A DNA stretch of 64,000 nucleotides, taken from contig NZ_CP033069.1 in NCBI RefSeq assembly GCF_003669015.1, positions 933,001 to 997,000 of the forward strand. Reading direction: 5' to 3'. The first letter of the stretch is position 1; every line of letters starts with the position of its first letter. Below the pieces are notes generated by a model. That model saw only the letters and a program-made list of their open reading frames with translations, ran no database searches and had not been told where the DNA came from. The position numbers and the translations under genes were made by a program. This document shows, piece after piece, positions 7,666 to 17,181 of this stretch. This DNA is from Acidovorax sp. 1608163. GTDB lineage: Bacteria; Pseudomonadota; Gammaproteobacteria; Burkholderiales; Burkholderiaceae_C.

Positions 7666-10209
7666 TCAGGGCGCGGTGGGCAGGGCCGGCTGCACAGGCT
7701 GGCCGTGCAGCCATTGCCGCAACAGGGGCTCGGCCGCGATGGCCTTGGAATACAGGTAGCCCTGGGCCTCGTCGCAATGCAGCTGGGTCAGCAGCGCGGC
7801 CTGTGCGGCGGTTTCCACGCCTTCGGCGACGGTCTCCAGCTTCAGGGCTTTGGCCATGCCGATCACGGCAGTGACGATGGCGCGGTTGCCTGCGTGGGTG
7901 TCCATGTCCCGCACGAACGACATGTCGATCTTGAGCTTGAACACCGGAAAGCTCTGCAGCCGCTCCAGCGACGAGTAGCCGGTGCCAAAGTCGTCAATGG
8001 ACAGGCAAAAGCCCGCCTCGACCAGGCTGGATGCCACCAGCCGCGCCTTCTCGGGCTCGTTCATCAGGGCGGATTCGGTCATCTCCAGCTCGATCATGCC
8101 GGGCGCCACGCCTTGGGCGCGCACCAGGCGCTCTGCACGTTCCGCAAAGCCCTCGTCCATCATCTGCGCGGCCGACACGTTGACGGCCACGCGGGGCACA
8201 ACGGCGGCCCCGGCTTGCTGCCAGTAGGCAATGTCGCGGGCGGCCTGGGTCAGCGTCCAGTCGCCCAGCTCGCCGATGAGGCCGCGCTCTTCGGCCACGG
8301 GGATGAATTCGCCGGGGCTGATCCAGTGGCCATCTTCATCGCACCAGCGCGACAGCGCCTCCACCCCGCACAGCGCGCCGGTGGCCAGGTGCACTTTGGG
8401 CTGGTAGTGCAATTGCAGTTGCGACTGCGCCAAGGCGCGGGCCAGCTTGGTGCCCAGGGAGATGCGGCGCTCCAGCTTCAGCCCCAGTAAGTCGGAGTAC
8501 AGGTGGCTGCCGCCCCCGCGTGCCTTGATTTCGTACATGGCAATGTCTGCGTGCTTGAGCAGGTCTTCCACGTCCTCGCCCTGGTCGGGGAAGGTGGCCA
8601 CGCCAATGCTGGCCCCTACCTCGAACTTGAGGCTGTCGATGAGCACCGGGCGGGTGAGCGCCGCTTGCAATTGCTGGGCACGCAGCAGTTTGTCTTCGCC
8701 TGGCGCCAGGGCGTACACGCACATGAACTCGTCGCCGCCCACGCGGGCAAAGACATCGTCCTTGGCGCAGGCGGCGCGAAAGCGGGTGGCCAGCTCGGCC
8801 AGCACGTTGTCGCCCACGATATGGCCGTGGGTGTCGTTGATTTCCTTGAAACGGTCCAGGTCTACGAACAGCACGGCGGCCGATTGGCCGTGGTGCTGTG
8901 CGTGGTAAAGCATTTGCTGCGCCAGCATCATGCCGTTGGTGCGGTTGGGAAGCCCTGTCAGCGAGTCATAGAAGGCCAGGCGCTCCATGGCCTGCTCAGT
9001 GGTTTTGCGGTCGGTGATGTCCAGCACCGTGCCGTAGCCCCGGATCGGGTTGCCTTGGTGGTCCTTCTCGATCACGCCACGCGCTTCAATCCAGCGCAGA
9101 CCGGGGTTGGAGTGCACCCGGCATTCGTAACGAAAGCGCCCCACCCGTTGCGCGGCTGTCCATTCGCCATCCACCCGTTGGCGGTCGTCTTCGTGCACGC
9201 AGGTCAGAAAGTCGGGGTAGGTGAATGGTTTGGCCACAGGCCAGCCCAGCAGGCGCGCTGCCTGGGGGGTGAGGGCGAAGGTGCCATCAAAATGGGTTTG
9301 CCAGGTGCCGATGTTGGCCACGGCCTGGGCGTTGAGCAGGTCGCGCGTGAGCTGGGTTTGCTCGCGCAGGTCTTCAAACACCAGCAGCAGGCGCTGGTCT
9401 TGCCCCTTGTCTTGCATGGGCAAGGTGTGTGCGGTGATGCTCACGGGCACGGCCAGCGGGTTGTGGTGGGGGCGCACCTCCACGGTGTCGCGGGCGCTTT
9501 GCTGGCGCAGGGCGGCGTCGATCAGGGTGGTGATGTTGGTCACGTCCATCACGTTGGCCAAGGGGCAGCCGCGCAGGCTGTTGGGGGCAAAGCTGAACAG
9601 CTTTTCAAAGGCGCGGTTGGCAAACACCACTTTCAGATCGGGGGTGGCCACCATGGTGCCGTAGGGCAGGTTGGCAAAGGCGGCGCCGTAGTCGCGCAGG
9701 TCGGCAATCAGTTCGTCGCGGTGGGCAATGTAGCTGTCGATGGCCAGGCCCACGTCCAAAAACACCACCTTGATGAGGGCCTGGAAGGTGTGCAGCAACT
9801 CGTCGGCCGAGGCACTGCTCAGCCCCTGCGCGATGCGCGGCAGCAGCTCGGTCAGGTAGTGGCTGTAGGCCCCCAGGTACCAGCCTGGCGACAGGCCCAC
9901 CTTGGCATGCACCAGGCCGACGCGCAAGCGGTCGTCGAGATAGGCGCGGTCGTACACCCCGGCAATCAGGGACTTGAAATAGCTGGACTGGGATTTTTTG
10001 AGGCGAGCGAGGGTGCCTTCGTCCGGAATGAGTGCACGTGTTTCGCTGAAGGACAGCAGGTGCTCGTAAAACGACTCGATGAAGCCGGGGGCTTTGTCGC
10101 CCAGCAACCCGTTCAGGCGCTGTAACGCGTTTTCGTCCTGCGGCGTCAGCGACAGGAAATCCTTGCGGCGTTGAAAGTCTCGGCTGAGGTCCACAAAACT
10201 GCCTGTCAA
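7666..10209 (-). CDS. Globin-coupled sensor with PAS, GGDEF and EAL domains
   Basis: Cytoplasmic signalling protein of 847 residues. Residues ~1-165 form a protoglobin-type sensor domain, with the likely proximal heme ligand H101 in VGLVHAKVGLSPGWYLGAYS. Two PAS domains follow (~170-290 and ~295-410, the second ending YGTVLDITDRK). The GGDEF domain (~420-575) has DSLTGLPNR and an intact RVGGDEF active site. The EAL domain (~590-835) has GVEALSRW, NVSAAQ, EMTES and DDFGTGYSS. Both enzymatic motifs look complete, so it could make or degrade c-di-GMP in response to O2 or another heme ligand. No transmembrane segment is seen. It appears monocistronic. Confidence 0.93.
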   Translation of the reverse strand: MTGSFVDLSRDFQRRKDFLSLTPQDENALQRLNGLLGDKAPGFIESFYEHLLSFSETRALIPDEGTLARLKKSQSSYFKSLIAGVYDRAYLDDRLRVGLVHAKVGLSPGWYLGAYSHYLTELLPRIAQGLSSASADELLHTFQALIKVVFLDVGLAIDSYIAHRDELIADLRDYGAAFANLPYGTMVATPDLKVVFANRAFEKLFSFAPNSLRGCPLANVMDVTNITTLIDAALRQQSARDTVEVRPHHNPLAVPVSITAHTLPMQDKGQDQRLLLVFEDLREQTQLTRDLLNAQAVANIGTWQTHFDGTFALTPQAARLLGWPVAKPFTYPDFLTCVHEDDRQRVDGEWTAAQRVGRFRYECRVHSNPGLRWIEARGVIEKDHQGNPIRGYGTVLDITDRKTTEQAMERLAFYDSLTGLPNRTNGMMLAQQMLYHAQHHGQSAAVLFVDLDRFKEINDTHGHIVGDNVLAELATRFRAACAKDDVFARVGGDEFMCVYALAPGEDKLLRAQQLQAALTRPVLIDSLKFEVGASIGVATFPDQGEDVEDLLKHADIAMYEIKARGGGSHLYSDLLGLKLERRISLGTKLARALAQSQLQLHYQPKVHLATGALCGVEALSRWCDEDGHWISPGEFIPVAEERGLIGELGDWTLTQAARDIAYWQQAGAAVVPRVAVNVSAAQMMDEGFAERAERLVRAQGVAPGMIELEMTESALMNEPEKARLVASSLVEAGFCLSIDDFGTGYSSLERLQSFPVFKLKIDMSFVRDMDTHAGNRAIVTAVIGMAKALKLETVAEGVETAAQAALLTQLHCDEAQGYLYSKAIAAEPLLRQWLHGQPVQPALPTAP

Positions 10210-10374
10210 TGGGTTACCGAATGCGTCGAATGGAATGAGGACGCTGGCTGGCCAGCCCCATCTTGCGCCAATTTACCACCCTGAATAGATTTTGTTTACA
10301 TTCCGAAACTTTTGGGTGTCATGGGCTATTGACGCTTGACGCCCGAAGCGCCTTAGGGCAGCCCAGCAAGCCGT

Positions 10375-11757
10375 TCATTTTTGAAAAATGACGGCATCCA
10401 GTTCCAGCGCGCGGACGCTGGATGCAGCCGACTCGGCCTCAGAGCGCGAGGCAAAAGGCCCCACCCGCACCCGGGTGCGGGTGCCTTTGGCGCTGTCCAG
10501 GGTCTGCCGGAAGGCGGGCAGGCCTTCGTTGAGCAGGCGGGACTGGGCTTTGCGTGCATTGCTTTCATCGGCAAACAGACCCACGTTGATATAAAAACCA
10601 GGCGCGGCGCCCACGGTGGTGTCGCTGGCGGCAGAGGCCTTGCCCTCAGCCTGGCGGGCCGCGGAGGATGCGGCAGGTGTTTTGCCTGCTGGTACAGGCT
10701 TGGCACGCGTGGACTCTGAGGCCTTGGCTGCTACGGCTTTGGAGGCTGCCGCCTGCTGCGCGCTGGCTTTGGGCGCCGGGGCTTCCTTGGCTTTGTCAGC
10801 AGGTTTCTCTGTGGGCTTTTCGGTGGCTTTTGCCGCTGGTTTTTCGGCCAGCTTTTCGACGGGTTTATCCGCTGGCTTGGCTGGTGTTTTCTCGGTCGCT
10901 TTACCAGCGACAGAGTCCGTCGTTTGAGAGGCTCCCTTGGCCCCATCGGCAGGGGCTTTGTCTGCTGGTGCTGCAGTGGGCTTAACGGCAATGGCTTGCG
11001 GTGGTGCTGCGGCCACGGCGGCTGCGGGCGGCGCATCTTCTGCGGCAGCGGCCACGGCCACTGTGGGTGCACTGGGCGGCTGCGGCTTGGGCTGCACAGC
11101 GGCCATGTCGGCCTTTTCTGCCACAGGGCGGCTGGCGGGGGTGAGGGTGGGGGAGGGTGTGTTCCAGCTGGCGCTGGGGGCCGCGGCCTGCGGCGCTGCC
11201 GCCTGGGCTGGCGACTCGCCCGTGAAGGTGCCTTGCGGGAAGACCAGGTAAGCGAGCAGTGCTGCACCCGCCAACAATGCATGCCCTGCGATGACCCAGG
11301 TCAGCCGTTTGCGCGACACCGCCTGCTTGGCCAGCAAGTCGCAGGCTTCGGGGATGTTGGCCGATGCGGCCAGTGCTTTGGTCACGCGTTTGCGGATGTC
11401 GGCGTGCAGGATGGCGTGGGCATACAGGCCCGGCACCACGCTGCCCAGCACGGCAAAGGCGCCCACCACGCCCCATTCCACTGCCTGCGGCCACTGCAGC
11501 AGCGGGCGGCCCAGGCCAAACACCAGCAGCGCCACGCCTTCGGCAGCGGCCACATACACCAGTGCGGCGCCCCAGAGCTGGCGGTACACCATCCAGCCCA
11601 GGGTGAAGAAGCAGGCGGCCCAGTGCCAGCTGGTCAGGGTGCGGCCCATGGCGTCGAGCCGGGCAAACGCCTGAACGTAGCGCTCTGTGTTCACAGGGCC
11701 CAGCGCGGCCCGGTAGAGGGTGGTGACGGCGCTGTCGGAAGGGGAGTCCAAGGACAT
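10375..11757 (-). CDS. SPOR-domain protein with N-terminal membrane domain
   Basis: Protein of about 460 residues. The N-terminal third has four hydrophobic segments (for example WHWAACFFTLGWMVYRQLWG and ALLAGAALLAYLVF) and resembles DUF2628-like membrane modules. A long linker rich in Ala, Pro and Lys follows, with near-repeats of EKPAxKATEKPTEKPADK. The C-terminus is a SPOR domain (FYINVGLFADESNARKAQSR, TRVRVGPFASRSEAESAA), which in other proteins binds denuded peptidoglycan at the septum. The start is uncertain: ATG 11757 (MSLDSPSD) is chosen because the domain begins soon after, but its Shine-Dalgarno is poor and upstream ATGs exist. Function is inferred to be envelope or division related. 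Confidence 0.8.
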   Translation of the reverse strand: MSLDSPSDSAVTTLYRAALGPVNTERYVQAFARLDAMGRTLTSWHWAACFFTLGWMVYRQLWGAALVYVAAAEGVALLVFGLGRPLLQWPQAVEWGVVGAFAVLGSVVPGLYAHAILHADIRKRVTKALAASANIPEACDLLAKQAVSRKRLTWVIAGHALLAGAALLAYLVFPQGTFTGESPAQAAAPQAAAPSASWNTPSPTLTPASRPVAEKADMAAVQPKPQPPSAPTVAVAAAAEDAPPAAAVAAAPPQAIAVKPTAAPADKAPADGAKGASQTTDSVAGKATEKTPAKPADKPVEKLAEKPAAKATEKPTEKPADKAKEAPAPKASAQQAAASKAVAAKASESTRAKPVPAGKTPAASSAARQAEGKASAASDTTVGAAPGFYINVGLFADESNARKAQSRLLNEGLPAFRQTLDSAKGTRTRVRVGPFASRSEAESAASSVRALELDAVIFQK

Positions 11758-11913
11758 CAGAGGAATGTGGGGGGCATGAACCGATGGGGCGGGCATAGCC
11801 CATTCTGGCATGCCCTGCCAGGATTTGATCGGTGGAAAAGCGCGGTTTGGGCGGTGCCCGGGCCGCGCGGGGGCTCTTGCTGGCCCCGTGTGGCACTTTG
11901 ATGTACCACAAAT

Positions 11914-11957
11914 GGCGCTAGCGCCTAATGGATAAGCGCTAGCAGCTATCAAAAAAG
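11914..11957. repeat. Dispersed palindrome, copy 2
   Basis: ggcgctagcgcc..ataagcgctagcagctatc followed by an A-run. It sits in the 268-base gap between the leftward TerB/DUF697 and SPOR genes. I see nothing else in that gap. Confidence 0.7.
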
Positions 11958-12025
11958 GAGTAAAGCGCGAGCCCCGCTGGAGGCCGTCACATCACGGGTC
12001 ACCCACCCGTTCCTGTGAAAACGCC

Positions 12026-13000
12026 TCAGGCCCCGCGCACCATGGCCATGATTTGTCCGGCGTCCAGCGTGGCGGCCTTTTGCCGGATTTGCGGCAGGTA
12101 CTGCGTTTGCATTTGCTTGGCAGGACCGAACAGGCTCTGAAAGGTGTCGCGCAGCAGGGCGGTGTCCATGGTGCGCCCCCCGGCGTAGTAGCGCTTGGCC
12201 ACCTGGCCCAATGCGTAGGTGGTGGCAAATGAAAACGCCATGCCTGTGGCCGCGCCACCCAGCCCACCCAGGGTTTTGCCCGCCACCTTGCCCAGCAGAC
12301 CGCCCAGCAGCTTGCGGCCAAACTGCTCGACATACTGCGATGCCATGCCCACCCCGGCGGCGGCGATGAATTCCTTGATGTGGCCCCGGTCCAGTTCCAC
12401 GCCGTGTGCCTTGCCGATGGCGTGCACCATCTTGATCTGCAGCGGGATGATGGCCATTGAGGCCCAGGACTGGGGCAGCAGCTCCAGCGCGCCATTGAGC
12501 AAGGCGTAGTTCAGGATGGATTTGTCCAGCTCGGCATCGTGCGGTGTTGCGCTGGGCGGGGTGCCTTGCGCGGCCGCTGCCACAGGCAGTGCGGAGCGGG
12601 TAGGCGTGCCTGCGTTGTCCAGCGCCTCGGCCAGGGCCTGTTCTTCCTGGTCAAAGGCGGTGGTCTGCTGTGCGCCCAACTGCAAGGCTTGCTTGAGCGC
12701 TGCCAGAAACTCGCGCTCAGCGGGTGTTTGCTGCCCGTCTACATCGCACACGCACACGGCCATCTCGTAGGCCAATTGGCGGTGGGCTGGGTCTTGCAGC
12801 GCAGCCGTGGCCGCTTGCAGGCTGGTGCGGCGCAGCAGCACGTCCTGGTACAGGCGGGGCAGGTCGGGCAGGTTGCCATCGGCGGCCAGCGATTGCGCGA
12901 TGCGGCGAATCTCCTCGCGCTCGGTGTCGTCCTTGGCTCCATCGGCAAAGGCGGCCAGCATGGCGATGGTGAGGACGGACTGTTGCTGTTGCAGGTTCAT
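12026..13000 (-). CDS. TerB-like / DUF697 protein
   Basis: Protein of 324 residues. The N-terminal half resembles a TerB-type helical module (LAAFADGAKDDTEREEIRRI, then CVCDVDGQQTPAEREFLAAL). The C-terminal half looks like DUF697, with Gly/Ala-rich membrane-associating segments (FGRKLLGGLLGKVAGKTLGG, FATTYALGQVAKRYYAGGR). DUF697 proteins are thought to be membrane-associated, and TerB domains occur in stress and tellurite systems; a concrete function cannot be given. The ATG at 13000 follows AGAGAG. It is transcribed leftward towards the SPOR gene, but the gap and repeat suggest separate units. Confidence 0.78.
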   Translation of the reverse strand: MNLQQQQSVLTIAMLAAFADGAKDDTEREEIRRIAQSLAADGNLPDLPRLYQDVLLRRTSLQAATAALQDPAHRQLAYEMAVCVCDVDGQQTPAEREFLAALKQALQLGAQQTTAFDQEEQALAEALDNAGTPTRSALPVAAAAQGTPPSATPHDAELDKSILNYALLNGALELLPQSWASMAIIPLQIKMVHAIGKAHGVELDRGHIKEFIAAAGVGMASQYVEQFGRKLLGGLLGKVAGKTLGGLGGAATGMAFSFATTYALGQVAKRYYAGGRTMDTALLRDTFQSLFGPAKQMQTQYLPQIRQKAATLDAGQIMAMVRGA

Positions 13001-13211
13001 GGGGCTCTCTCTACGGGGGCAATGAATGGGCGCGCTGGGGCTGGCGCGGGGGGAAGCCTCGCATATCGGGGGGGCTTGGGGCCGCATCAATGGCTGACGG
13101 CGTGGGGTTTTTGGGGCCTGCTCCTGCTTGGCCTTTGAGGTCATCGCAGCGTGCCCTGCACCCTGGCCGGTTGCGGCCTACCATGGCGGCTTTGCATGTG
13201 AAGGGCCACCC

Positions 13212-13859
13212 ATGACCACCACCCTCAAGATCGATTTCGTGTCCGATGTCTCCTGCCCCTGGTGCATCATTGGCCTTCAGGCGCTGGAGCAAGCGGCCGA
13301 GCGGCTGCAGGGCCAGGTGGCGCTGGATTTGCACTTTCAGCCGTTTGAGCTGAACCCGCAGATGGGCCCGGAGGGCCAGGACATTGGCGAGCACCTGCAA
13401 GAAAAGTACGGCGCCACGCCCGAGCAAAGCCAGAAGAACCGTGACGCCATCGCCGCGCGCGGCGCCGAGCTGGGCTTCACCTTTCGCATGGACAAGCGCA
13501 GCCGCATCTACAACACCTTTGACGCCCACCGCCTGCTGCACTGGGCCGAAGAACAGGGCTTGCAGAGTGCGCTGAAGAAGGCGCTGTTCCAGGCCTACTT
13601 CACCGACGGCCAGAGCCCTGGAGACCATGAGGTGCTGGTGCGTGTGGCGAGCGACGTGGGACTGGATGCTGCCCAGGCGCGTGAGGTGCTGGCATCGGGC
13701 TGCTATGCCGACGAGGTGCGCGAGCGCGAGCAGTTCTATCTACAAAACGGCATCCACTCGGTGCCCGCCATCATCGTCAACGAGCGCCACCTGATCCAGG
13801 GCGGCCAGCCGGTGGAGGTGTTTGAGCAGGCGCTGCGGCAGATTGCTGCAGAGGCCTGA
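13212..13859 (+). CDS. DsbA-family (FrnE-like) oxidoreductase
   Basis: Thioredoxin-fold protein of 215 residues. FVSDVSCPWCIIGLQALEQA carries the CPWC redox motif near the N-terminus, the cis-Pro region reads IHSVPAIIVNERHLIQGGQP, and a helical insertion lies between, as in FrnE/2-hydroxychromene isomerase-like members. No signal peptide is seen, so it should act in the cytoplasm. The ATG at 13212 has AAGGG upstream. It is a single gene followed by a palindromic repeat and a strong hairpin shared with the convergent creA gene. Confidence 0.9.
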   Translation: MTTTLKIDFVSDVSCPWCIIGLQALEQAAERLQGQVALDLHFQPFELNPQMGPEGQDIGEHLQEKYGATPEQSQKNRDAIAARGAELGFTFRMDKRSRIYNTFDAHRLLHWAEEQGLQSALKKALFQAYFTDGQSPGDHEVLVRVASDVGLDAAQAREVLASGCYADEVREREQFYLQNGIHSVPAIIVNERHLIQGGQPVEVFEQALRQIAAEA

Positions 13860-13866
13860 GTAGTTG

Positions 13867-13920
13867 TCAAAAATGATAGCTGCTAGCGCTTATAGATAAA
13901 GCGCTAGAGGGTATTTTGAC
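13867..13920. repeat. Dispersed palindrome, copy 3
   Basis: gatagctgctagcgcttat..aaagcgctagagggtattttgac, one of the cleanest copies in the window. It lies between the convergent DsbA-like and CreA-like genes. Confidence 0.8.
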
Positions 13921-13933
13921 GTTGAATGAAAAG

Positions 13934-13965
13934 CGCCCCGCAGCGATGACCGCTGCGGGGCGTTT
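13934..13965. terminator. Bidirectional hairpin terminator
   Basis: Perfect 12-bp stem cgccccgcagcg/cgctgcggggcg with loop atgac. TTT follows on the plus strand and CTTTTC on the minus strand. It is placed between two convergent genes. Confidence 0.85.
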
Positions 13966-13982
13966 GTGGTGAGGCGGGCGGC

Positions 13983-14498
13983 TTACTTGCGCACAGGGAT
14001 GGCCGTGGCCCGGTCCACAGGTACGGCGGTGAGGCTGTTTTGCGGCGAGCCATCGATGAGCTTTTCGGAATACGTCAGGTACACCAGCGTGTTGCGCGGG
14101 GCATCCACCATGCGCACGATGCGCAGGCGCTTGAACAAGATGGACATGCGTTCGCTGAACACTTCTTCTTGCTTCTTGAGCGGCTCGGGGATGCTGATGG
14201 GCCCCACCTGGCGGCAGGCGATGGACGCCTCGGCACGGTCTTCGGCCAGGCCCAGTGTGCCCTTGATGCCGCCGATGCGCGCCCGCGATACGTAGCAGGT
14301 CACGCCCTGCACGCCGGGGTCGTCATAGGCCTCCACGATGATGTCGTGGTCGCGGCCGATCCACTGGAAGGCAGTGTCCACCGTGCCAATCTTCTCGCCC
14401 GATGCGGCCAGGGCCACCCCCGGCAGGGCGGCTCCCAGCAGGGCCAGGGCCGCCAGCGTGTGGCACGCCATGCGGCGGGCGGACGTGGGCGCCATCAT
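13983..14498 (-). CDS. creA: CreA family protein
   Basis: Exported protein of about 171 residues with an N-terminal signal sequence (LAALALLGAALPGVALA then ASGEKIG). CreA-family signatures are visible: KIGTVDTAFQWIGRDHDIIV, DDPGVQGVTCYVSRAR, GGIKGTLGLAEDRAEASIAC and a basic RMSILFKRLRIVRMVD. The molecular function of CreA is unknown. The ATG at 14498 overlaps the cphA stop (ATGA), so it is probably translated by coupling with the cyanophycin synthetase; a second start at 14471 is possible. Two cysteines (CYVSR, ACRQ) may form a periplasmic disulfide. Confidence 0.85.
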   Translation of the reverse strand: MMAPTSARRMACHTLAALALLGAALPGVALAASGEKIGTVDTAFQWIGRDHDIIVEAYDDPGVQGVTCYVSRARIGGIKGTLGLAEDRAEASIACRQVGPISIPEPLKKQEEVFSERMSILFKRLRIVRMVDAPRNTLVYLTYSEKLIDGSPQNSLTAVPVDRATAIPVRK

Positions 14499-17074
14499 GC
14501 GGCAGGCCCTGCTTCGGTGCAGCGCTGCGCCAGATGGGCCAGCGCTTCCTCCACCTGGTCCACCAGCACCAGGCACAGGTCGCCCGGTTGCAGGCGGGCC
14601 AGTGCAAAGTCAATGGCCACAAACTCGCCCCGGATTTCTTCGACATGCTTGGTGCGGCTGGCGCCCGCCAGGCCTTCGCGCAGCAGCGCCATCACCTCGC
14701 CGTCGCCCCGGCCGCGCTGGGCCGCGTCCTGGTACAGGATCACTTCGTCGAAGGCGGCGCCCAGGATCACGGTTTGCGCACGGATGTCCTCATCGCGGCG
14801 GTCACCCGCCCCGCTGATGACGACGCTGCGGCGGTTGCCGGGCAGGGCGTCCACAGCCTGCACCAGGGCGCGCATGGCGTCGGGGTTGTGGCCGTAGTCG
14901 GCAATCACGGTGGCGCCGTGGTAGTCCATCACGTTGAAGCGGCCCGGGGCGTTGTCGCTGTCGTTCACAAAGCCCGACAGGCCGCGCCGAATGGTCTGCC
15001 AGGGCACGCCCGCAGCCCAGGCTGCAGCCACGGAAGCCATGACGTTCTCGACCTGAAAGCCAATGCGGCCGTTGCGAGTGATGGGTACATCACGCAGGTG
15101 GATGGACTCGCGCCACGAGCCTTCGGATGCCACGACCGAGTCACCGTCCACATACACGGTGCGGTGGCCTTGCGCACGGTGCGTGGCCATCACGGGGTGG
15201 TGGCGGTCCAGCGCAAAGTAGATCACCTTGCCGGGGCACGCCGATGCCATGGCCGCCACGATGGGGTCGGTGGCGTTGAGCACGGCATAGCCCGTGGGGG
15301 CCACGTTCTGCACGATCACGCGCTTGAGCACCGCCAGGTCTTCCACCGTGGTGATGTAGTTCATGCCCAGGTGGTCGCCTTCGCCAATGTTGGTCACCAC
15401 GGCCACTTGGCAGCGGTCAAAGCCCAGGCCTTCGCGCAGGATGCCGCCACGGGCGGTCTCGAACACGGCGGCGTCCACCTCGGGGTGCAGCAGCACGTTG
15501 CGGGCGCTCTTGGGGCCGCTGCAATCGCCGCTGTCGATCTGGCGGCCGTTCACGTACACGCCGTCGGTGTTGGTCATGCCCACGCGCAGGCCCTGGGCCG
15601 TGAACAGGTGCGCAATCAGGCGTGCGGTGGTGGTCTTGCCGTTGGTGCCGGTCACGGCCACGGTGGGAATGCGGCCGTCGTCGCCATGGGCGTAGAGGCG
15701 GTCCACCATGGCCTGGCCCACGTTGCGGGGTTTGCCGTAGCTGGGGGCCAGGTGCATGCGCAGGCCGGGGGCGGCGTTCACTTCCACAAAGCCGCCGCCT
15801 TGCTCTTCCAGCGGGCGCAGCACGGTTTCGGCCACCATGTCTACGCCGCAAATGTGCAGGCCCACCATCTGGGCGGCCGCAATGGCGCGGGCGGCCACGT
15901 CGGGGTGCACGTCGTCGGTCACATCGGTGGCGGTGCCGCCGGTGGACAGGTTGGCGTTGTTGCGCAGGATGACGCGCTGGCCCTTGGCGGGCACCGAGTC
16001 GGGGGTCAGGTCTTGCATGGCAAGGCGGGCCACGGCAATGTCGTCCAGGCGGATCTTGGTGAGCGAGGTGGCATGGCCCTCGCCACGGCGGGGGTCCTGG
16101 TTCACCACTTCCACCAATTGGCGCACCGTGTGCTGGCCGTCACCCAGCACCTGGGGCGGCTCGCGGCGTGCGGCGGCCACCAGTTGGTCGCCGACCACCA
16201 GCAGGCGGAAGTCGTGGCCGGGCAAAAAGCGCTCGACCATCACGGTGCCGTAGTCGGCGGCGTTTTTGTAGGCTTCTTCCAGCTGGGCGCGGTCGGTGAT
16301 GTTCACCGTCACACCCTTGCCCTGGTTGCCGTCTTGCGGTTTGACCACCACGGGCAGGCCGACCTTGAGGGCCACTTCCCAGGCTTCCTCCACGGTTTCG
16401 ACGGGTTTGCCCAGAGGAACGGGCACGCCCGCAGCGTGCAGCAGGCGCTTGGTCAGGTCTTTGTCCTGGCCAATGGATTCGGCCACGGCGCTGGTCGAAT
16501 CGACCTCGGCGGCCTGGATGCGGCGCTGCTTGGAGCCCCAGCCAAACTGCACCAGGCTGCCGCGCGTGAGGCGGCGGTAGGGAATGCCACGGGCCACTGC
16601 GGCTTCGACGATGGAGCCCGTGCTGGGGCCCAGGCGCTCGTCTTCGTCCAGCTCGCGCAGGTCGGCCACGGCCTTTTCGGCGTCAAAGCTGCCGTTGCCC
16701 AGCGCTGCCTGGATGAGTTGTTGTGCGTCTTCAAACGCCTTGCGGCCCACGGCTTCTTCGCTGTATTCGACGACCACCTGGTACACGCCCACATCGGTGG
16801 TGGCGGTGGTGCGGGCGAACGTCACAGGGCAACCGGCCTGCGCCTGCAAGGCCAGGGCCGCGGTTTGCAGCACATGCGCCAGCGAGATGTCGCTGTCGCC
16901 GCCTTCGGGGTGCAGTACCCCGATGGCAGGGAACAGGGCGCGCAGGCGCGCTTCAAAACCGGCGATCTTGCCAATGGCGCGTTCGGTCTCGCTGCAGGTC
17001 ACCACGGCCTCAATGGCCATGTGGCGGCTCCAGAGATTGGGGCCGCGCAGGGCCCGGGTGCGGGTTACGTCCAT
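14495..17074 (-). CDS. cphA: Cyanophycin synthetase
   Basis: ATP-dependent polymerase of 859 residues that builds cyanophycin (poly-Asp backbone with Arg side chains). The domains are an N-terminal domain (1-~160); an ATP-grasp domain (~200-450) with VVVKPQDGNQGKGVTVNI and FVEVNAAPGLRMHL; and a Mur-ligase-like domain from ~470 with an intact P-loop VTGTNGKTTTA (476-483), VAVVTNIGEGDHLG and a C-terminal lobe with IADYGHNPDAM. Length matches full CphA1 enzymes. It lies 107 bases downstream of a second, altered paralogue on the same strand and is coupled to creA. An Ala/Gly-rich tail follows the last helix. Confidence 0.95.
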   Translation of the reverse strand: MDVTRTRALRGPNLWSRHMAIEAVVTCSETERAIGKIAGFEARLRALFPAIGVLHPEGGDSDISLAHVLQTAALALQAQAGCPVTFARTTATTDVGVYQVVVEYSEEAVGRKAFEDAQQLIQAALGNGSFDAEKAVADLRELDEDERLGPSTGSIVEAAVARGIPYRRLTRGSLVQFGWGSKQRRIQAAEVDSTSAVAESIGQDKDLTKRLLHAAGVPVPLGKPVETVEEAWEVALKVGLPVVVKPQDGNQGKGVTVNITDRAQLEEAYKNAADYGTVMVERFLPGHDFRLLVVGDQLVAAARREPPQVLGDGQHTVRQLVEVVNQDPRRGEGHATSLTKIRLDDIAVARLAMQDLTPDSVPAKGQRVILRNNANLSTGGTATDVTDDVHPDVAARAIAAAQMVGLHICGVDMVAETVLRPLEEQGGGFVEVNAAPGLRMHLAPSYGKPRNVGQAMVDRLYAHGDDGRIPTVAVTGTNGKTTTARLIAHLFTAQGLRVGMTNTDGVYVNGRQIDSGDCSGPKSARNVLLHPEVDAAVFETARGGILREGLGFDRCQVAVVTNIGEGDHLGMNYITTVEDLAVLKRVIVQNVAPTGYAVLNATDPIVAAMASACPGKVIYFALDRHHPVMATHRAQGHRTVYVDGDSVVASEGSWRESIHLRDVPITRNGRIGFQVENVMASVAAAWAAGVPWQTIRRGLSGFVNDSDNAPGRFNVMDYHGATVIADYGHNPDAMRALVQAVDALPGNRRSVVISGAGDRRDEDIRAQTVILGAAFDEVILYQDAAQRGRGDGEVMALLREGLAGASRTKHVEEIRGEFVAIDFALARLQPGDLCLVLVDQVEEALAHLAQRCTEAGPAA

Positions 17075-17181
17075 GAATTTTTCTCTCTATGTTCCGTCAG
17101 TGTGCGGTGCTGTGCGCTGTGCACTCTGGTGTCATCGCGTGCAACAAGAAGGGGGTGTCTGCCAAGGTGGCTCTGTGCGGC

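Noticed and set aside
6913..10125. Plus-strand open frames opposite DUF3334 and the GGDEF-EAL gene
   Set aside because: Low-complexity shadow translations; the minus-strand proteins have complete domains.
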